Below are positions 1 through 7,933 of a stretch of DNA of 64,000 nucleotides, piece after piece. The notes under the pieces were generated by a model that did not search any database, had not been told where the DNA came from, and saw nothing but the letters and a program-made list of their open reading frames with translations. The DNA is from an uncultured Bacteroides sp. GTDB lineage: Bacteria; Bacteroidota; Bacteroidia; Bacteroidales; Bacteroidaceae. The stretch spans positions 1 to 64,000 of the forward strand of contig USLU01000006.1 of NCBI GenBank assembly GCA_900555635.1, read 5' to 3'. Position numbers and translations under genes: made by a program. How positions within the stretch are numbered: position 1 is the first letter of the stretch; the number at the start of each line of letters is the position of its first letter.

Positions 1-610
1 ATTCAATCATTTCACGCAGCAAGTCGTTACCTTCACGGGTACGCTCTCCTACTCCGGCAAATACGGAGAAACCATGTTGTTTCTTGGCAATATTATTGAT
101 AAGTTCTTGGATCAGTACCGTTTTTCCTACACCGGCACCACCAAACAAACCGATTTTACCACCCTTACTGTAAGGTTCCAGCAAATCAATTACTTTGATA
201 CCCGTATAAAGTACCTCTTGTACGGTAGTCAAATCTTCAAACTTAGGAGGGTCCCGATGGATAGGGTAAGCGCCGGTGCGGTCCAGTTCTTTCATTCCGT
301 CGATAGAGTCACCTACTACATTCATAAGGCGACCTTTAATTTGTTCACCCACCGGCATGGTAATAGGTCCACCTAGCGGATGTACCTTCATACCTCTTTG
401 TAGTCCGTCTGTACTATCCATGGCAACGGTACGTACAGTATTTTCACCGATATGCTGCTGTACTTCTACAATCAGTCTTTTACCATTCGACCTTTTTATT
501 TCCAATGCATCGTGAATACTGGGCAACATTAATTCAGCCTCCGTACCTTCGAAATAGACGTCCACAACAGGTCCGATTACCTGCGAGATATGTCCGACAA
601 TCTGTGACAT
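1..610 (-). CDS. atpD: ATP synthase F1 subunit beta, N-terminal part (runs off the left edge)
   Basis: This is the catalytic beta subunit of the F1Fo ATP synthase, which makes or hydrolyses ATP on the cytoplasmic side of the inner membrane. About 203 residues are visible of a family length near 500; the rest lies outside the window. It starts with ATG at 610. The N-terminal beta-barrel domain (residues 1-75) is followed by the nucleotide-binding domain with the P-loop GGAGVGKT at about residues 157-164 and the GERTREGNDL stretch near residue 188. No gene precedes it on this strand, so it is probably the first gene of the atp operon, as is usual in Bacteroides. Identification is certain. Confidence 0.97.
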   Translation of the reverse strand, partial: MSQIVGHISQVIGPVVDVYFEGTEAELMLPSIHDALEIKRSNGKRLIVEVQQHIGENTVRTVAMDSTDGLQRGMKVHPLGGPITMPVGEQIKGRLMNVVGDSIDGMKELDRTGAYPIHRDPPKFEDLTTVQEVLYTGIKVIDLLEPYSKGGKIGLFGGAGVGKTVLIQELINNIAKKQHGFSVFAGVGERTREGNDLLREMIE

Positions 611-992
611 AAGCAATCTTTTTTATACAGTTTTTCCTTAAATAATTCGATCTAGTAAAGTTGTAAGTCGCGTGTATCTTTTTCAAAAAAAATCAGCCGT
701 CGCGTCTTTCATCAAAGCAATATAGCCTTTATTGCTATTAACATTTGTAGGCAGCGGTTTGTTCAGTTGAATAGTTATATAAACAACGTTTGCAAATGTA
801 TAAACAAAAACGGTCTCATTGTTATCGTAAGAAACATTTTTTCTATAAATTATACCAAATTGAACCTTTAATATTACAAATAGAACAATTCGTTGCAGAT
901 TTTATAACGCCAATTAACAATTCGCAAGGCAACAAATATCAATAAAAACATTTAATCAAGTAAATGTGTTATATTCATAAACTCCATGTTGT
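611..992. other. Gene-free AT-rich region upstream of atpD
   Basis: I see no coding gene here. The region separates atpD (minus) from a DUF1622 gene (plus), so it should hold two divergent promoters. A minus-strand TAnnTTTG box (TACATTTG, complement of 793-800) lies about 180 bp upstream of atpD and is a plausible start site for the atp operon, although no TTG is found at the usual distance. No convincing box was found for the plus-strand gene. Confidence 0.4.
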
Positions 993-1343
993 ATGCTTCA
1001 TAACTTTTTAAATATATTGGCAACAATAATCAGTGTGGCAAGTCTTTTGATTGTAACCTATGGTGCATTAATAGGAATCCTGTCTTTCTTATGTAATGAG
1101 GTTAAAAGATTTACCGGAAATTATTCTACCACCAATATAAGAAAACTGCGGGCAACCTTTGGAACTTATTTGCTCCTTGGTTTGGAGTTTTTAATCGCTT
1201 CAGACATTTTAAAAACAGTATTAGAACCCAGCCTTAATGAATTGGCAATCTTGGGAGGTATAGTTATCATAAGAACTATTCTTTCAGTTTTCCTAAACAA
1301 AGAAATTAAACAGCTGGAAAGTGAAAATATAGAAAACCAATAA
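993..1343 (+). CDS. DUF1622 family small membrane protein
   Basis: This encodes a 116-residue integral membrane protein whose hydrophobic pattern and length match the DUF1622 family, for which no function is established. Three hydrophobic segments lie at about residues 5-32, 53-77 and 84-104, and the C-terminus is charged and probably cytoplasmic. The ATG at 993 gives the expected N-terminus. The stop is 10 bp before the glutathione peroxidase gene, so the two are probably cotranscribed. The family assignment rests on sequence memory, not a search. Confidence 0.72.
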   Translation: MLHNFLNILATIISVASLLIVTYGALIGILSFLCNEVKRFTGNYSTTNIRKLRATFGTYLLLGLEFLIASDILKTVLEPSLNELAILGGIVIIRTILSVFLNKEIKQLESENIENQ

Positions 1344-1353
1344 ATAGATTTGT

Positions 1354-1893
1354 ATGAAAACATTTATTTTAACTCTAATCATAACAATGATGGCAACAGT
1401 AACTAATGCGCAACAAAAAAGTTTTTATGACTTCACTGTAAAAACAATCGACGGAAAAGATTTATCACTCTCCACCTTTAAAGGTAAGAAAGTGTTGGTT
1501 GTCAACGTAGCCTCTAAATGCGGCTTCACTCCACAGTATGCCAAGCTTCAAGAACTATATACCAAGTACGGAAATGACAACTTTGTAATAATAGGTTTTC
1601 CGGCAAATAATTTTCTACATCAGGAACCTGGAAGCAACGAAGAGATAAAACAGTTCTGTACTTTGAACTACGGAGTCACTTTTCCTATGATGGCTAAAAT
1701 TTCTGTAAAAGGGAAAGATATCGCACCTCTTTACAAATGGCTCACTCGGAAAAGTGAAAATGGCGTTGAAGATGCCTCTGTATCATGGAATTTTCAAAAA
1801 TTCCTTATTGACGAAAATGGCAATTGGATAGCTTCATTCAGCCCGAATACAGATCCGCTGTCTGAGAAAATTATCAGTAAAATCACCCAGTAA
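1354..1893 (+). CDS. Secreted glutathione peroxidase family protein (thiol peroxidase)
   Basis: This is a Cys-type glutathione peroxidase homologue, which reduces hydroperoxides; bacterial members usually draw electrons from thioredoxin. A clear signal peptide (residues 1-19, ending TNA) predicts export to the periplasm. The catalytic tetrad is visible: peroxidatic Cys56 in ASKCGFTPQY, Gln90 before EPG, and Trp145-Asn146 in SWNF. The common GFPCNQF motif reads GFPANNF here, so that cysteine is missing; Cys102 remains as another candidate partner. The 179-residue length is normal for an exported member. It follows the DUF1622 gene by 10 bp. Confidence 0.93.
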   Translation: MKTFILTLIITMMATVTNAQQKSFYDFTVKTIDGKDLSLSTFKGKKVLVVNVASKCGFTPQYAKLQELYTKYGNDNFVIIGFPANNFLHQEPGSNEEIKQFCTLNYGVTFPMMAKISVKGKDIAPLYKWLTRKSENGVEDASVSWNFQKFLIDENGNWIASFSPNTDPLSEKIISKITQ

Positions 1894-2162
1894 TGAATGC
1901 AGATTAATTCGCATATAAAAATATGTACTAATTTACAAATAAGCCGGATTGGGTGATGGCGGTTCTTGCAAAATATCTGATGCTTTTTATCAAGCCAGCA
2001 AGGGAGATATCTGTTAATACTTGAGCAAGACAGGTGCCGTTTCTGGTAATTGGCTCATGCCAACAACAAAGGAATTTAAGGAACCTCTTACCCACGCTTG
2101 AGTTAGAGGTTCGCAAACATTTCCATAGCTTCCGGTAGTTGTATAATTTATTTCTTCATTTT
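1894..2162. other. Intergenic stretch, possibly decayed coding sequence
   Basis: No intact gene is supported. On the plus strand, 24-25 codons starting near 1937 read as a plausible protein-like stretch (beginning NKPDWVMAVL) before a stop, with no start codon or binding site. On the minus strand a 62-codon frame (1928-2116) has no family I recognise and looks like its shadow. It may be a remnant of a lost gene between two convergent genes. Confidence 0.2.
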
Positions 2163-3914
2163 TTATACCTCCTCACATACCGGCATATCCATTCCTTTAT
2201 ATACCACCACAATCTTATGCAACTGCGTACTCCCCACAGCACGCCGCACAGTTTCGGAGTTGGCATAGCGATTGGCTTGCTCAATGGCTTCTCTACGAAG
2301 TTCTTCCACACGAGTTTCCGGATCACGATATTTGGCATACTTCAGTTCTACGATGTAGCTATGCAGCATGTCGGGATAGTTATCCAGTAACGGACAAAGG
2401 AAGATGTCAACGTACCCTTCTTGGGTGTCAGCTTCGGAGATGGGACGATAGAAGCGATTCTGTGCTGTCATGGCAAGAGTGAAGCCATGGACGAAGAATT
2501 CACCTTTTTGCTTGTCACGCTGGGAGGCGTAACGTTTCAGGCAATCGGCGATGTAACCGAAGTAGGCTTGCCAATCGCCGTCATAAGCTAGCGAGCTAGC
2601 CAGTTCGTTCTTCTCGTAGCTGCTGAAGTTGAGTTCAGCTTCGTCATAGGTGCTCAGCAGATAGGTGTATAGTTGCTCGCGTACCACTTGGTTGGGTATG
2701 ACAAGTTTAGTTTTTCCTTTATGTAGTCCGCTGATGGTGAGCATACCAAAGTAGTAGAGCAAGCTGATGAAGTTGTCGGGGTTGGTGATACTGGCAGCGG
2801 GGAAACCGTCTTTCAAGTCCCCGGTGATGAATCCATCGTTCACAAGGGTCTGTATCATGGAAGCATCGTGGGCAAACTCCTTGTCTTTGCGGATGAGCAT
2901 GCGCAACTTCTCATAGTCGGTGCGGATATTGCTCTCTATCATGTTTCTAGGCGTCTGTCCGCGCATGATATAATTCTTAACGAAATAAAGTACCATGTTG
3001 GAGTTGTACATGGTGGTATCACCGTAGCAATCCTCAGCAAAGCAGTAGTTGTCGTACCACGGCTTCATGATATCTATCAACTCGTCCACAGTATGATGGA
3101 AGGGGCTAGTGGTGGAATAGTAAGTCAACATTTCCCGCACCTCCTCTTCGGTGAAGCCCATCATCTCGTTAAACTCGGGTGCGAGGGAGTAGTTGGTGCC
3201 GATATTGAATCCACTAGTGAGATCGTCCATCGTCACAGGGCTGACACCAGTGATAAAGCAGCGCTTAATACTGGAGAAAGTCCCTGCTTTCACCTTGTTG
3301 AAGAAAGAGCGCAAGTAACCTTCACCGTGCGTCTCGTTGGTGTAGCGTTGCAGACTCTCAGGGCTGGAGAGGATTGCGTTGGTGAAGTGGTCGTACTCGT
3401 CGATGAAGAGGTATATCTTCTGCCCGGTACGTTCGCAAGCCTGATAGAGGTACTCCAATTGCTCCACGGCACCACTCACGGCACTTAGTTCTTCTACTGC
3501 ACCTTCGGGCAGAAGGTTGGCGTATTTCTTGCAAAAATTCTCGAAAGTAATGCCACAATGTGCATCCAGTCCCTTACGGTAGTCGTTCAGTTCGCCCACG
3601 ATGCCGGAGAAATTGAGGTACAGCACAAGGTAGCTGTTACGTTCCGGTGTGGGATGTTGCCCGATGTAAAGATCGCCAAAGAGAGCATCGAACTGGTCAC
3701 GAGTACACATATCGTAATAGTGCTTCAGAATGTTCAACGTCAGGCTCTTGCCGAAACGGCGAGGACGAATAAAGAAGAAAAAGCGATCCGCTTGCTCTAT
3801 CATAGGAATAAAGCGAGTCTTGTCCACATAATAATAATTATCAAGACGAATGTCAGCAAAGTTCATCATGCCATAAGGCAAGCGCTTGCGGTCGGGAAAT
3901 ATCTGTTGTTCCAT
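2163..3914 (-). CDS. PF09820-type AAA ATPase with C-terminal PD-(D/E)XK nuclease-like domain
   Basis: This 583-residue protein belongs to the AAA-ATPase-like (PF09820) plus DUF1703/PD-(D/E)XK (PF08011) family, present in many copies in Bacteroides and of unknown role. The N-terminus carries the family motif YYYVDKT and a P-loop-like RPRRFGKS at residues 50-57. A Walker B-like segment, LFIDEYDHF, follows near residue 168. The C-terminus has a nuclease-like VDIFLCPLL...IVELKYAK stretch with the expected Asp and Glu-x-Lys. The ATG at 3914 follows a good promoter. A shorter paralogue lies at 29351-30910. Defence or mobile-element control is often suspected for the family, but nothing here shows it. 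Confidence 0.88.
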   Translation of the reverse strand: MEQQIFPDRKRLPYGMMNFADIRLDNYYYVDKTRFIPMIEQADRFFFFIRPRRFGKSLTLNILKHYYDMCTRDQFDALFGDLYIGQHPTPERNSYLVLYLNFSGIVGELNDYRKGLDAHCGITFENFCKKYANLLPEGAVEELSAVSGAVEQLEYLYQACERTGQKIYLFIDEYDHFTNAILSSPESLQRYTNETHGEGYLRSFFNKVKAGTFSSIKRCFITGVSPVTMDDLTSGFNIGTNYSLAPEFNEMMGFTEEEVREMLTYYSTTSPFHHTVDELIDIMKPWYDNYCFAEDCYGDTTMYNSNMVLYFVKNYIMRGQTPRNMIESNIRTDYEKLRMLIRKDKEFAHDASMIQTLVNDGFITGDLKDGFPAASITNPDNFISLLYYFGMLTISGLHKGKTKLVIPNQVVREQLYTYLLSTYDEAELNFSSYEKNELASSLAYDGDWQAYFGYIADCLKRYASQRDKQKGEFFVHGFTLAMTAQNRFYRPISEADTQEGYVDIFLCPLLDNYPDMLHSYIVELKYAKYRDPETRVEELRREAIEQANRYANSETVRRAVGSTQLHKIVVVYKGMDMPVCEEV

Positions 3915-3958
3915 AACTATCTGCTGCTTTAAGTGAGTGCTTCATTAAAAGTCAATTA

Positions 3959-3989
3959 CAAATATACTCCCTTTCTGCCAGTTCCGCAA
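3959..3989 (-). promoter_or_regulatory. Promoter of the PF09820 gene at 2163-3914
   Basis: On the minus strand TATATTTG (complement of 3959-3966) matches the Bacteroides -7 box TAnnTTTG. A TTG (complement of 3987-3989) lies 20 bp upstream, the expected -33 spacing. The start codon follows about 45 bp downstream. Confidence 0.7.
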
Positions 3990-4020
3990 AGAATTAAGAA
4001 AAAGAAATCTATTTCCTTAT

Positions 4021-4051
4021 TTGATGTGTTAATTAAGAAAATGTACCTTTG
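4021..4051 (+). promoter_or_regulatory. Promoter of the thioredoxin-fold lipoprotein gene
   Basis: TTG at 4021-4023 and TACCTTTG at 4044-4051 are 20 bp apart, matching the Bacteroides -33/-7 promoter. The start codon at 4098 lies 46 bp downstream. Confidence 0.75.
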
Positions 4052-4097
4052 TATCAGCAGGAAAGAAAAATAAATTTTAGACTAAAGCAGATTGAAT

Positions 4098-5027
4098 ATG
4101 AGTAATAAATTATTTTCCCTTTTATTGCCTTTATATCTTTGTACCGCATGTGGTAACAGTAAGGCAAACAGTGTTTCAAAAGCAGATGTTCCAACAGATA
4201 CTATTACTGTATTTACCCTACCTTCCATCCCTACTATGCTCAATACTCCCGAACTACGTGCAGATTTTTTAGTTCGTCATTATTGGGAAAACATAAATTT
4301 TGCCGACACCAATTACGTACACCATCCGGAGGTCACAGAACAAGCCTGGGTAGATTACATCGACATTTTGAAGATTGTACCTGCTAAAACTGCCGATGCA
4401 GCCATCAAAGATGTATTCACACAAGCTGAAAAAGCAAAAACAAGTTATCTCTACTTGGCAGACCTGGCAGATAAGTATTTGTATGATCCTAATTCCCCTA
4501 TGCGTAACGAGGAATTATATATCTCTGTATTGGATGCCCTCATCGCCTCCCCCATTCTGGATGAAACAGAAAAGATACGTCCGCAAGGTCGTCATGAGTT
4601 AGCACAGAAGAACCGTGTAGGTACCAAAGCCATCGACTTCACTTACACTCTTGCATCAGGAAAGAAAAATACGCTATACAATTTATCTGTCCCCTACACC
4701 CTGCTTTTCATCAACAATCCCGGTTGCCATGCCTGTGCAGAAACAATCGAGGCTTTGAAGAATGCACCTGCCATCAGTCAAAGTGTCTCGCAAAAGAAAG
4801 TGCAAATTCTCTCGTTATATCCCGACGAGGAACTTGATGAATGGAGAAAACATATTTCCGATTTCCCAGCAGAATGGATTAATGGGTATGATGCCCAACA
4901 GATTATTAAAGAAAAGAACCTCTATGATCTGAAAGCCATCCCTACTCTATATCTTCTCAATAAAGATAAAATGGTGCTACTAAAGGATGCTACAACAGCA
5001 GAGATAGAACAGTATCTGTCTAAATAA
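4098..5027 (+). CDS. DUF5106/thioredoxin-like lipoprotein
   Basis: This encodes a roughly 309-residue exported protein with a thioredoxin-like C-terminal half. I chose the ATG at 4098 over an in-frame TTG at 4092 because it directly precedes the signal sequence. Residues 1-17 form a lipoprotein signal ending at Cys18 (CTAC, an imperfect lipobox). Residues about 30-170 match the helical DUF5106 region found before thioredoxin domains in Bacteroides. The redox site is C210-H-A-C213 in NNPGCHAC, and the cis-proline region reads AIPTLYLLNKD. It probably acts as a periplasm-facing thiol-disulfide protein. It stands alone, with its own promoter and a stem-loop just after the stop. Confidence 0.85.
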   Translation: MSNKLFSLLLPLYLCTACGNSKANSVSKADVPTDTITVFTLPSIPTMLNTPELRADFLVRHYWENINFADTNYVHHPEVTEQAWVDYIDILKIVPAKTADAAIKDVFTQAEKAKTSYLYLADLADKYLYDPNSPMRNEELYISVLDALIASPILDETEKIRPQGRHELAQKNRVGTKAIDFTYTLASGKKNTLYNLSVPYTLLFINNPGCHACAETIEALKNAPAISQSVSQKKVQILSLYPDEELDEWRKHISDFPAEWINGYDAQQIIKEKNLYDLKAIPTLYLLNKDKMVLLKDATTAEIEQYLSK

Positions 5028-5031
5028 AAAA

Positions 5032-5064
5032 ATAGAGTAATTCGTACTATCTGAATTACTCTAT
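5032..5064. terminator. Perfect 12-bp stem-loop terminator between convergent genes
   Basis: Left arm 5032-5043 (ATAGAGTAATTC) and right arm 5053-5064 are exact inverted copies around a 9-nt loop. The run of A before it gives a T-run on the minus strand, so it is strongest as a terminator for leftward transcription from galE. It also sits just after the stop of the plus-strand lipoprotein gene. Confidence 0.75.
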
Positions 5065-5403
5065 ATCCAATTCTTCAATTGGGCGGCTTTTAAGCTTTCC
5101 TTGTTTCATAAGTTTGAGCTCATCGCAATCCCTCCTTGATATCATCAAGTACCTCCCGCTTTATTTCGTTAATGAGTAAAAAAATAAGCCTTGTCTCTCG
5201 ACAAGGCTTATTCACAACACAAACACAAAATAAAACACGACAAAACTACTATGCAATCTTACCTGTCTATGCCGGGGAGGCATACGTACTAGTTATGGAT
5301 ATTCACATATACATAAACAGCTTCAGGCTGATTTGCAGTATATAAACAAATGCGGGGAGGCATTTGTTTATTTCTTATCTGTTAAAAAACACAAATTCAT
5401 TAA
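5065..5403. other. Gene-free region with several strong stem-loops
   Basis: No coding gene is supported. Besides the terminator at 5183-5212 there are two hairpins with related loops. One lies near 5268-5284 (TATGCC-GGGGA-GGCATA). The other is at 5343-5370 (11-bp perfect stem TAAACAAATGC, loop GGGGAG). The region could encode a small structured RNA on either strand, or could just be the long 3' end of the galE transcript. Confidence 0.4.
5183..5212 (-). terminator. Intrinsic terminator downstream of galE
   Basis: A perfect 13-bp stem (AATAAGCCTTGTC, 5183-5195, with its complement at 5200-5212) encloses a 4-nt loop. On the minus strand it is followed by a run of seven T, the classic intrinsic terminator form for leftward transcription. 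Confidence 0.85.
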
Positions 5404-6438
5404 TTATTGAATGCCTCTCTCACGAAGCTTCAACTGCCAGTTCCATGCAGAAAGCAAAGTATCTTCAATACTTACCTCTGCCTTCCAACCCAATTCATTG
5501 TTTGCCAAATCAGGGTTAGCCCAAACCTTCTCAATATCTCCAGCACGACGTCCTACGATTTGATAGTTCAGTTTTACACCGGTAGCTTTTTCAAAAGCAT
5601 TTATCAGCTCCAATACGGAAAGTCCGCGACCTGTACCAATATTAAAGACTTCCACTTGCTCTTTCTGTTTCTTCTGCAAGATACGGTTGATCGCTACAAC
5701 GTGTGCTTTAGCCAAATCAACTACATTTATAAAGTCGCGGATACAAGATCCGTCAGGAGTATCATAATCATCACCAAATACACTCAACTTCTCACGAATA
5801 CCGATAGCAGTCTGAGTAAGATATGGTATCAAGTTCTGCGGTACACCGTTAGGCAGTTCACCCAGCAATGCTGTGGGGTGTGCACCAATCGGATTGAAAT
5901 AACGCAGCAATATAGCATTAATCGGAGCACCGGAAGCAACTGTATCACGAACAATTTCTTCATTAATCTGCTTCGTATTACCATAAGGAGATTCAGCCTT
6001 CTTAATAGGAGCTTTCTCCGTTACCGGAAGTTCGTCCGGCTGACCGTAAACGGTACAAGAAGATGAGAATACAATACCCTCTACTCCATGCTTCGGCATC
6101 AATTCAAGTAGGTTGATCAATGAAACCAAGTTGTTACGATAATAAAGTAACGGTTTCTGTACAGATTCGCCTACAGCCTTGCTCGCTGCAAAGTGAATAA
6201 TTGCCTTAATGCCTTTATATTTAGTAAATACAGCGTCAAGACCTGCATAATCCAAACAGTCCAATATTTCGAATGCGGGACGAATGCCGGATACTTTCTC
6301 AATATTGTCAACAACATCTGCGCTGGAATTTGACAAATTATCAATAATAACAACTTCATAACCTGCGTTTTGAAGTTCCACAACGGTGTGTGAACCAATA
6401 TATCCGGTTCCTCCTGTAACTAAAATCTTTTCCTTCAT
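5404..6438 (-). CDS. galE: UDP-glucose 4-epimerase
   Basis: GalE interconverts UDP-glucose and UDP-galactose (often also the N-acetyl forms) in the cytoplasm with bound NAD+. The 344-residue length is standard. The Rossmann motif GGTGYIGSH is at residues 9-17, the NAD-contacting DNLSNSS near 33-39, and the catalytic Tyr152-x-x-x-Lys156 in PYGNTK. The C-terminal RRAGDIEKVWA is the typical UDP-sugar contact region. It stands alone; its product feeds sugar catabolism and surface polysaccharide precursors. A TACATTTG promoter box lies about 42 bp upstream on the minus strand (6480-6487). Confidence 0.96.
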   Translation of the reverse strand: MKEKILVTGGTGYIGSHTVVELQNAGYEVVIIDNLSNSSADVVDNIEKVSGIRPAFEILDCLDYAGLDAVFTKYKGIKAIIHFAASKAVGESVQKPLLYYRNNLVSLINLLELMPKHGVEGIVFSSSCTVYGQPDELPVTEKAPIKKAESPYGNTKQINEEIVRDTVASGAPINAILLRYFNPIGAHPTALLGELPNGVPQNLIPYLTQTAIGIREKLSVFGDDYDTPDGSCIRDFINVVDLAKAHVVAINRILQKKQKEQVEVFNIGTGRGLSVLELINAFEKATGVKLNYQIVGRRAGDIEKVWANPDLANNELGWKAEVSIEDTLLSAWNWQLKLRERGIQ

Positions 6439-6479
6439 ATTAAATAGATAATTTAGCTTTATAGGTTATCAATACGCTG

Positions 6480-6487
6480 CAAATGTA
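6480..6487 (-). promoter_or_regulatory. Promoter -7 box of galE
   Basis: The complement of 6480-6487 reads TACATTTG, matching TAnnTTTG, about 40 bp upstream of the galE start. I saw no clear TTG at the -33 position. Confidence 0.5.
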
Positions 6488-6552
6488 AGGAAATAAATTA
6501 ATAAATACGTAAAAAGCGTATAAAAATTAACCTAACTATAGGTATATAAAAA

Positions 6553-6630
6553 GAAAAAAAATAAAGCGCGGATTCCACCAATCACACGAAACATAGATAT
6601 ATCCGTGCTTTCAACGAAATCCGCGCTTTA
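6553..6630 (-). terminator. Terminator of the rseC-rnf operon
   Basis: Exact 13-bp arms at 6562-6574 (TAAAGCGCGGATT) and 6618-6630 are inverted copies around a 43-nt loop. On the minus strand the stem is followed directly by a T-rich run (complement of 6547-6561). It lies 40 bp after the rnfA stop. Confidence 0.8.
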
Positions 6631-6669
6631 ATTATTAAAGAAGCAAAGCAGTAATAACTGCCTCCTATT

Positions 6670-7248
6670 TTAGATCTTTACTACTCCTGAGAATCCCATA
6701 AATGCCATTGCCAGCAAACCGGCAGTAATCAATGCAATGGGAGTACCTTGCATACCCTTCGGTATATTAACGAGACTCATCTGCTCACGCAATCCGGCAA
6801 ATAATGTCAATGCAAGTCCGAAACCGATAGCAGTAGAGAACGCATACACTACTCCAGTCAGCAGATCATAGTCTTTTTGGATTACGAGAATTGCCACACC
6901 CAGAATACAACAGTTAGTAGTAATCAATGGCAGGAACACACCCAAAGCCTGATACAGCGAAGGAGAAACTTTCTTCAAGACAATCTCCACCATCTGAACC
7001 AGCGCAGCAATCACCAAGATAAACGTAATGGTCTGCAAATAGTCCAAACCGAAAGCATCAAGCACATATTTCTGAATCAGGAACGTTACAATCGTAGCAA
7101 TGGTTAATACAAACGCCACCGCAGCCGACATGCCTAATGCTGTCTCCACTTTCTTGGAAACGCCCAAGAACGGGCAAATTCCCAAGAATTGCGACAATAC
7201 GATGTTGTTTACAAAGATTGCCGAGATAAATATTAATATATATTCCAT
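6670..7248 (-). CDS. rnfA: Rnf complex subunit A (electron transport complex, membrane)
   Basis: RnfA is an integral membrane subunit of the ferredoxin:NAD+ oxidoreductase, which couples electron flow to Na+ or H+ export. The 192-residue length and six hydrophobic helices match the family. The conserved half-motifs NNIVLSQFLGICPFLG (about residues 14-29) and TTNCCILGVAIL (about 109-120) each carry a cysteine; in RnfA/RnfE these motifs pair around a membrane [2Fe-2S] centre. It is the last gene of the operon rseC-rnfBCDGEA. An 84-bp gap with a repeat element separates it from rnfE. Confidence 0.95.
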   Translation of the reverse strand: MEYILIFISAIFVNNIVLSQFLGICPFLGVSKKVETALGMSAAVAFVLTIATIVTFLIQKYVLDAFGLDYLQTITFILVIAALVQMVEIVLKKVSPSLYQALGVFLPLITTNCCILGVAILVIQKDYDLLTGVVYAFSTAIGFGLALTLFAGLREQMSLVNIPKGMQGTPIALITAGLLAMAFMGFSGVVKI

Positions 7249-7256
7249 AGTTGTTG

Positions 7257-7328
7257 AATTAAAAATTAAAAATTAAAAGTGAGGCTACACTGAACCTTGC
7301 ATTCCAATTTTCATTCTTCACTTTTCAT
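7257..7328. repeat. Inverted-arm 7-bp repeat element between rnfE and rnfA
   Basis: The left arm is AATTAAA repeated three times and then AAAAGTGA (7257-7282). The right arm is ATTTTCA, TTCTTCA, CTTTTCA (about 7307-7328). The arms are roughly inverted and both are built from 7-bp units; about 25 bp lies between them. The element falls inside an operon, between two cotranscribed genes. Confidence 0.6.
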
Positions 7329-7332
7329 AGCC

Positions 7333-7917
7333 TTACGCTTTCTTAAAGCTGTTGATTAATGCAATGAGGTATCCTAATGCAATAAATGCACCCGGTGCAA
7401 GAACAAACACCAACATACCGAATTCTTCGGGAAGAATAGTAAGGTTGAATATCTTGCCTGTTCCCAGAAACTCACGAACAGCCCCCAGCAAAGTCAATGC
7501 AAGAGTAAAGCCAAGTCCCATACCCAAACCGTCGAAGAAGGAAGATACCGGATTGTTCTTGGCAGCAAATGCTTCGGCACGTCCCAATACGATACAGTTT
7601 ACAACAATCAGCGGAATGAACAAGCCCAGAGTTGCATACAGTGCGGGCACATAAGCTTGCATAATCATTTGCAGCAATGTCACGAACGATGCGATAACCA
7701 CAATAAATGAAGGAATACGCACCATATCAGGGATTAAATTCTTAATAGCAGAAATTACCACATTGGAGCAAACCAACACAAATAGCGTAGCCAACCCCAT
7801 TCCCATACCATTAATAGCAGATGAAGTAGTACCTAATGTAGGGCACATACCAAGCAGGAGCACAAACGTAGGATTCTCTTTAATAATCCCATTCATCATA
7901 ACTTTAAAATTATTCAT
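7333..7917 (-). CDS. rnfE: Rnf complex subunit E (electron transport complex, membrane)
   Basis: RnfE is the second small membrane subunit that pairs with RnfA in the Rnf ion pump. I use the ATG at 7917 (N-terminus MNNFKVMMNGIIKENPT) instead of an upstream TTG-type start at 7947, because a clear AAGGAG site precedes it and the family begins here. The product is 194 residues with six hydrophobic helices. The cysteine motifs are LLLGMCPTLG (about residues 21-30) and VVNCIVLGRAEAF (about 103-115). It lies between rnfG, which ends 16 bp upstream, and rnfA. Confidence 0.94.
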   Translation of the reverse strand: MNNFKVMMNGIIKENPTFVLLLGMCPTLGTTSSAINGMGMGLATLFVLVCSNVVISAIKNLIPDMVRIPSFIVVIASFVTLLQMIMQAYVPALYATLGLFIPLIVVNCIVLGRAEAFAAKNNPVSSFFDGLGMGLGFTLALTLLGAVREFLGTGKIFNLTILPEEFGMLVFVLAPGAFIALGYLIALINSFKKA

Positions 7918-7933
7918 ATCTTCTACTCCTTTC

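Noticed and set aside
2868..3488. 206-codon plus-strand open frame
   Set aside because: Entirely antisense to the PF09820 gene, with no promoter, binding site or recognisable domain.
5407..6066. 219-codon plus-strand open frame
   Set aside because: Antisense shadow of galE.
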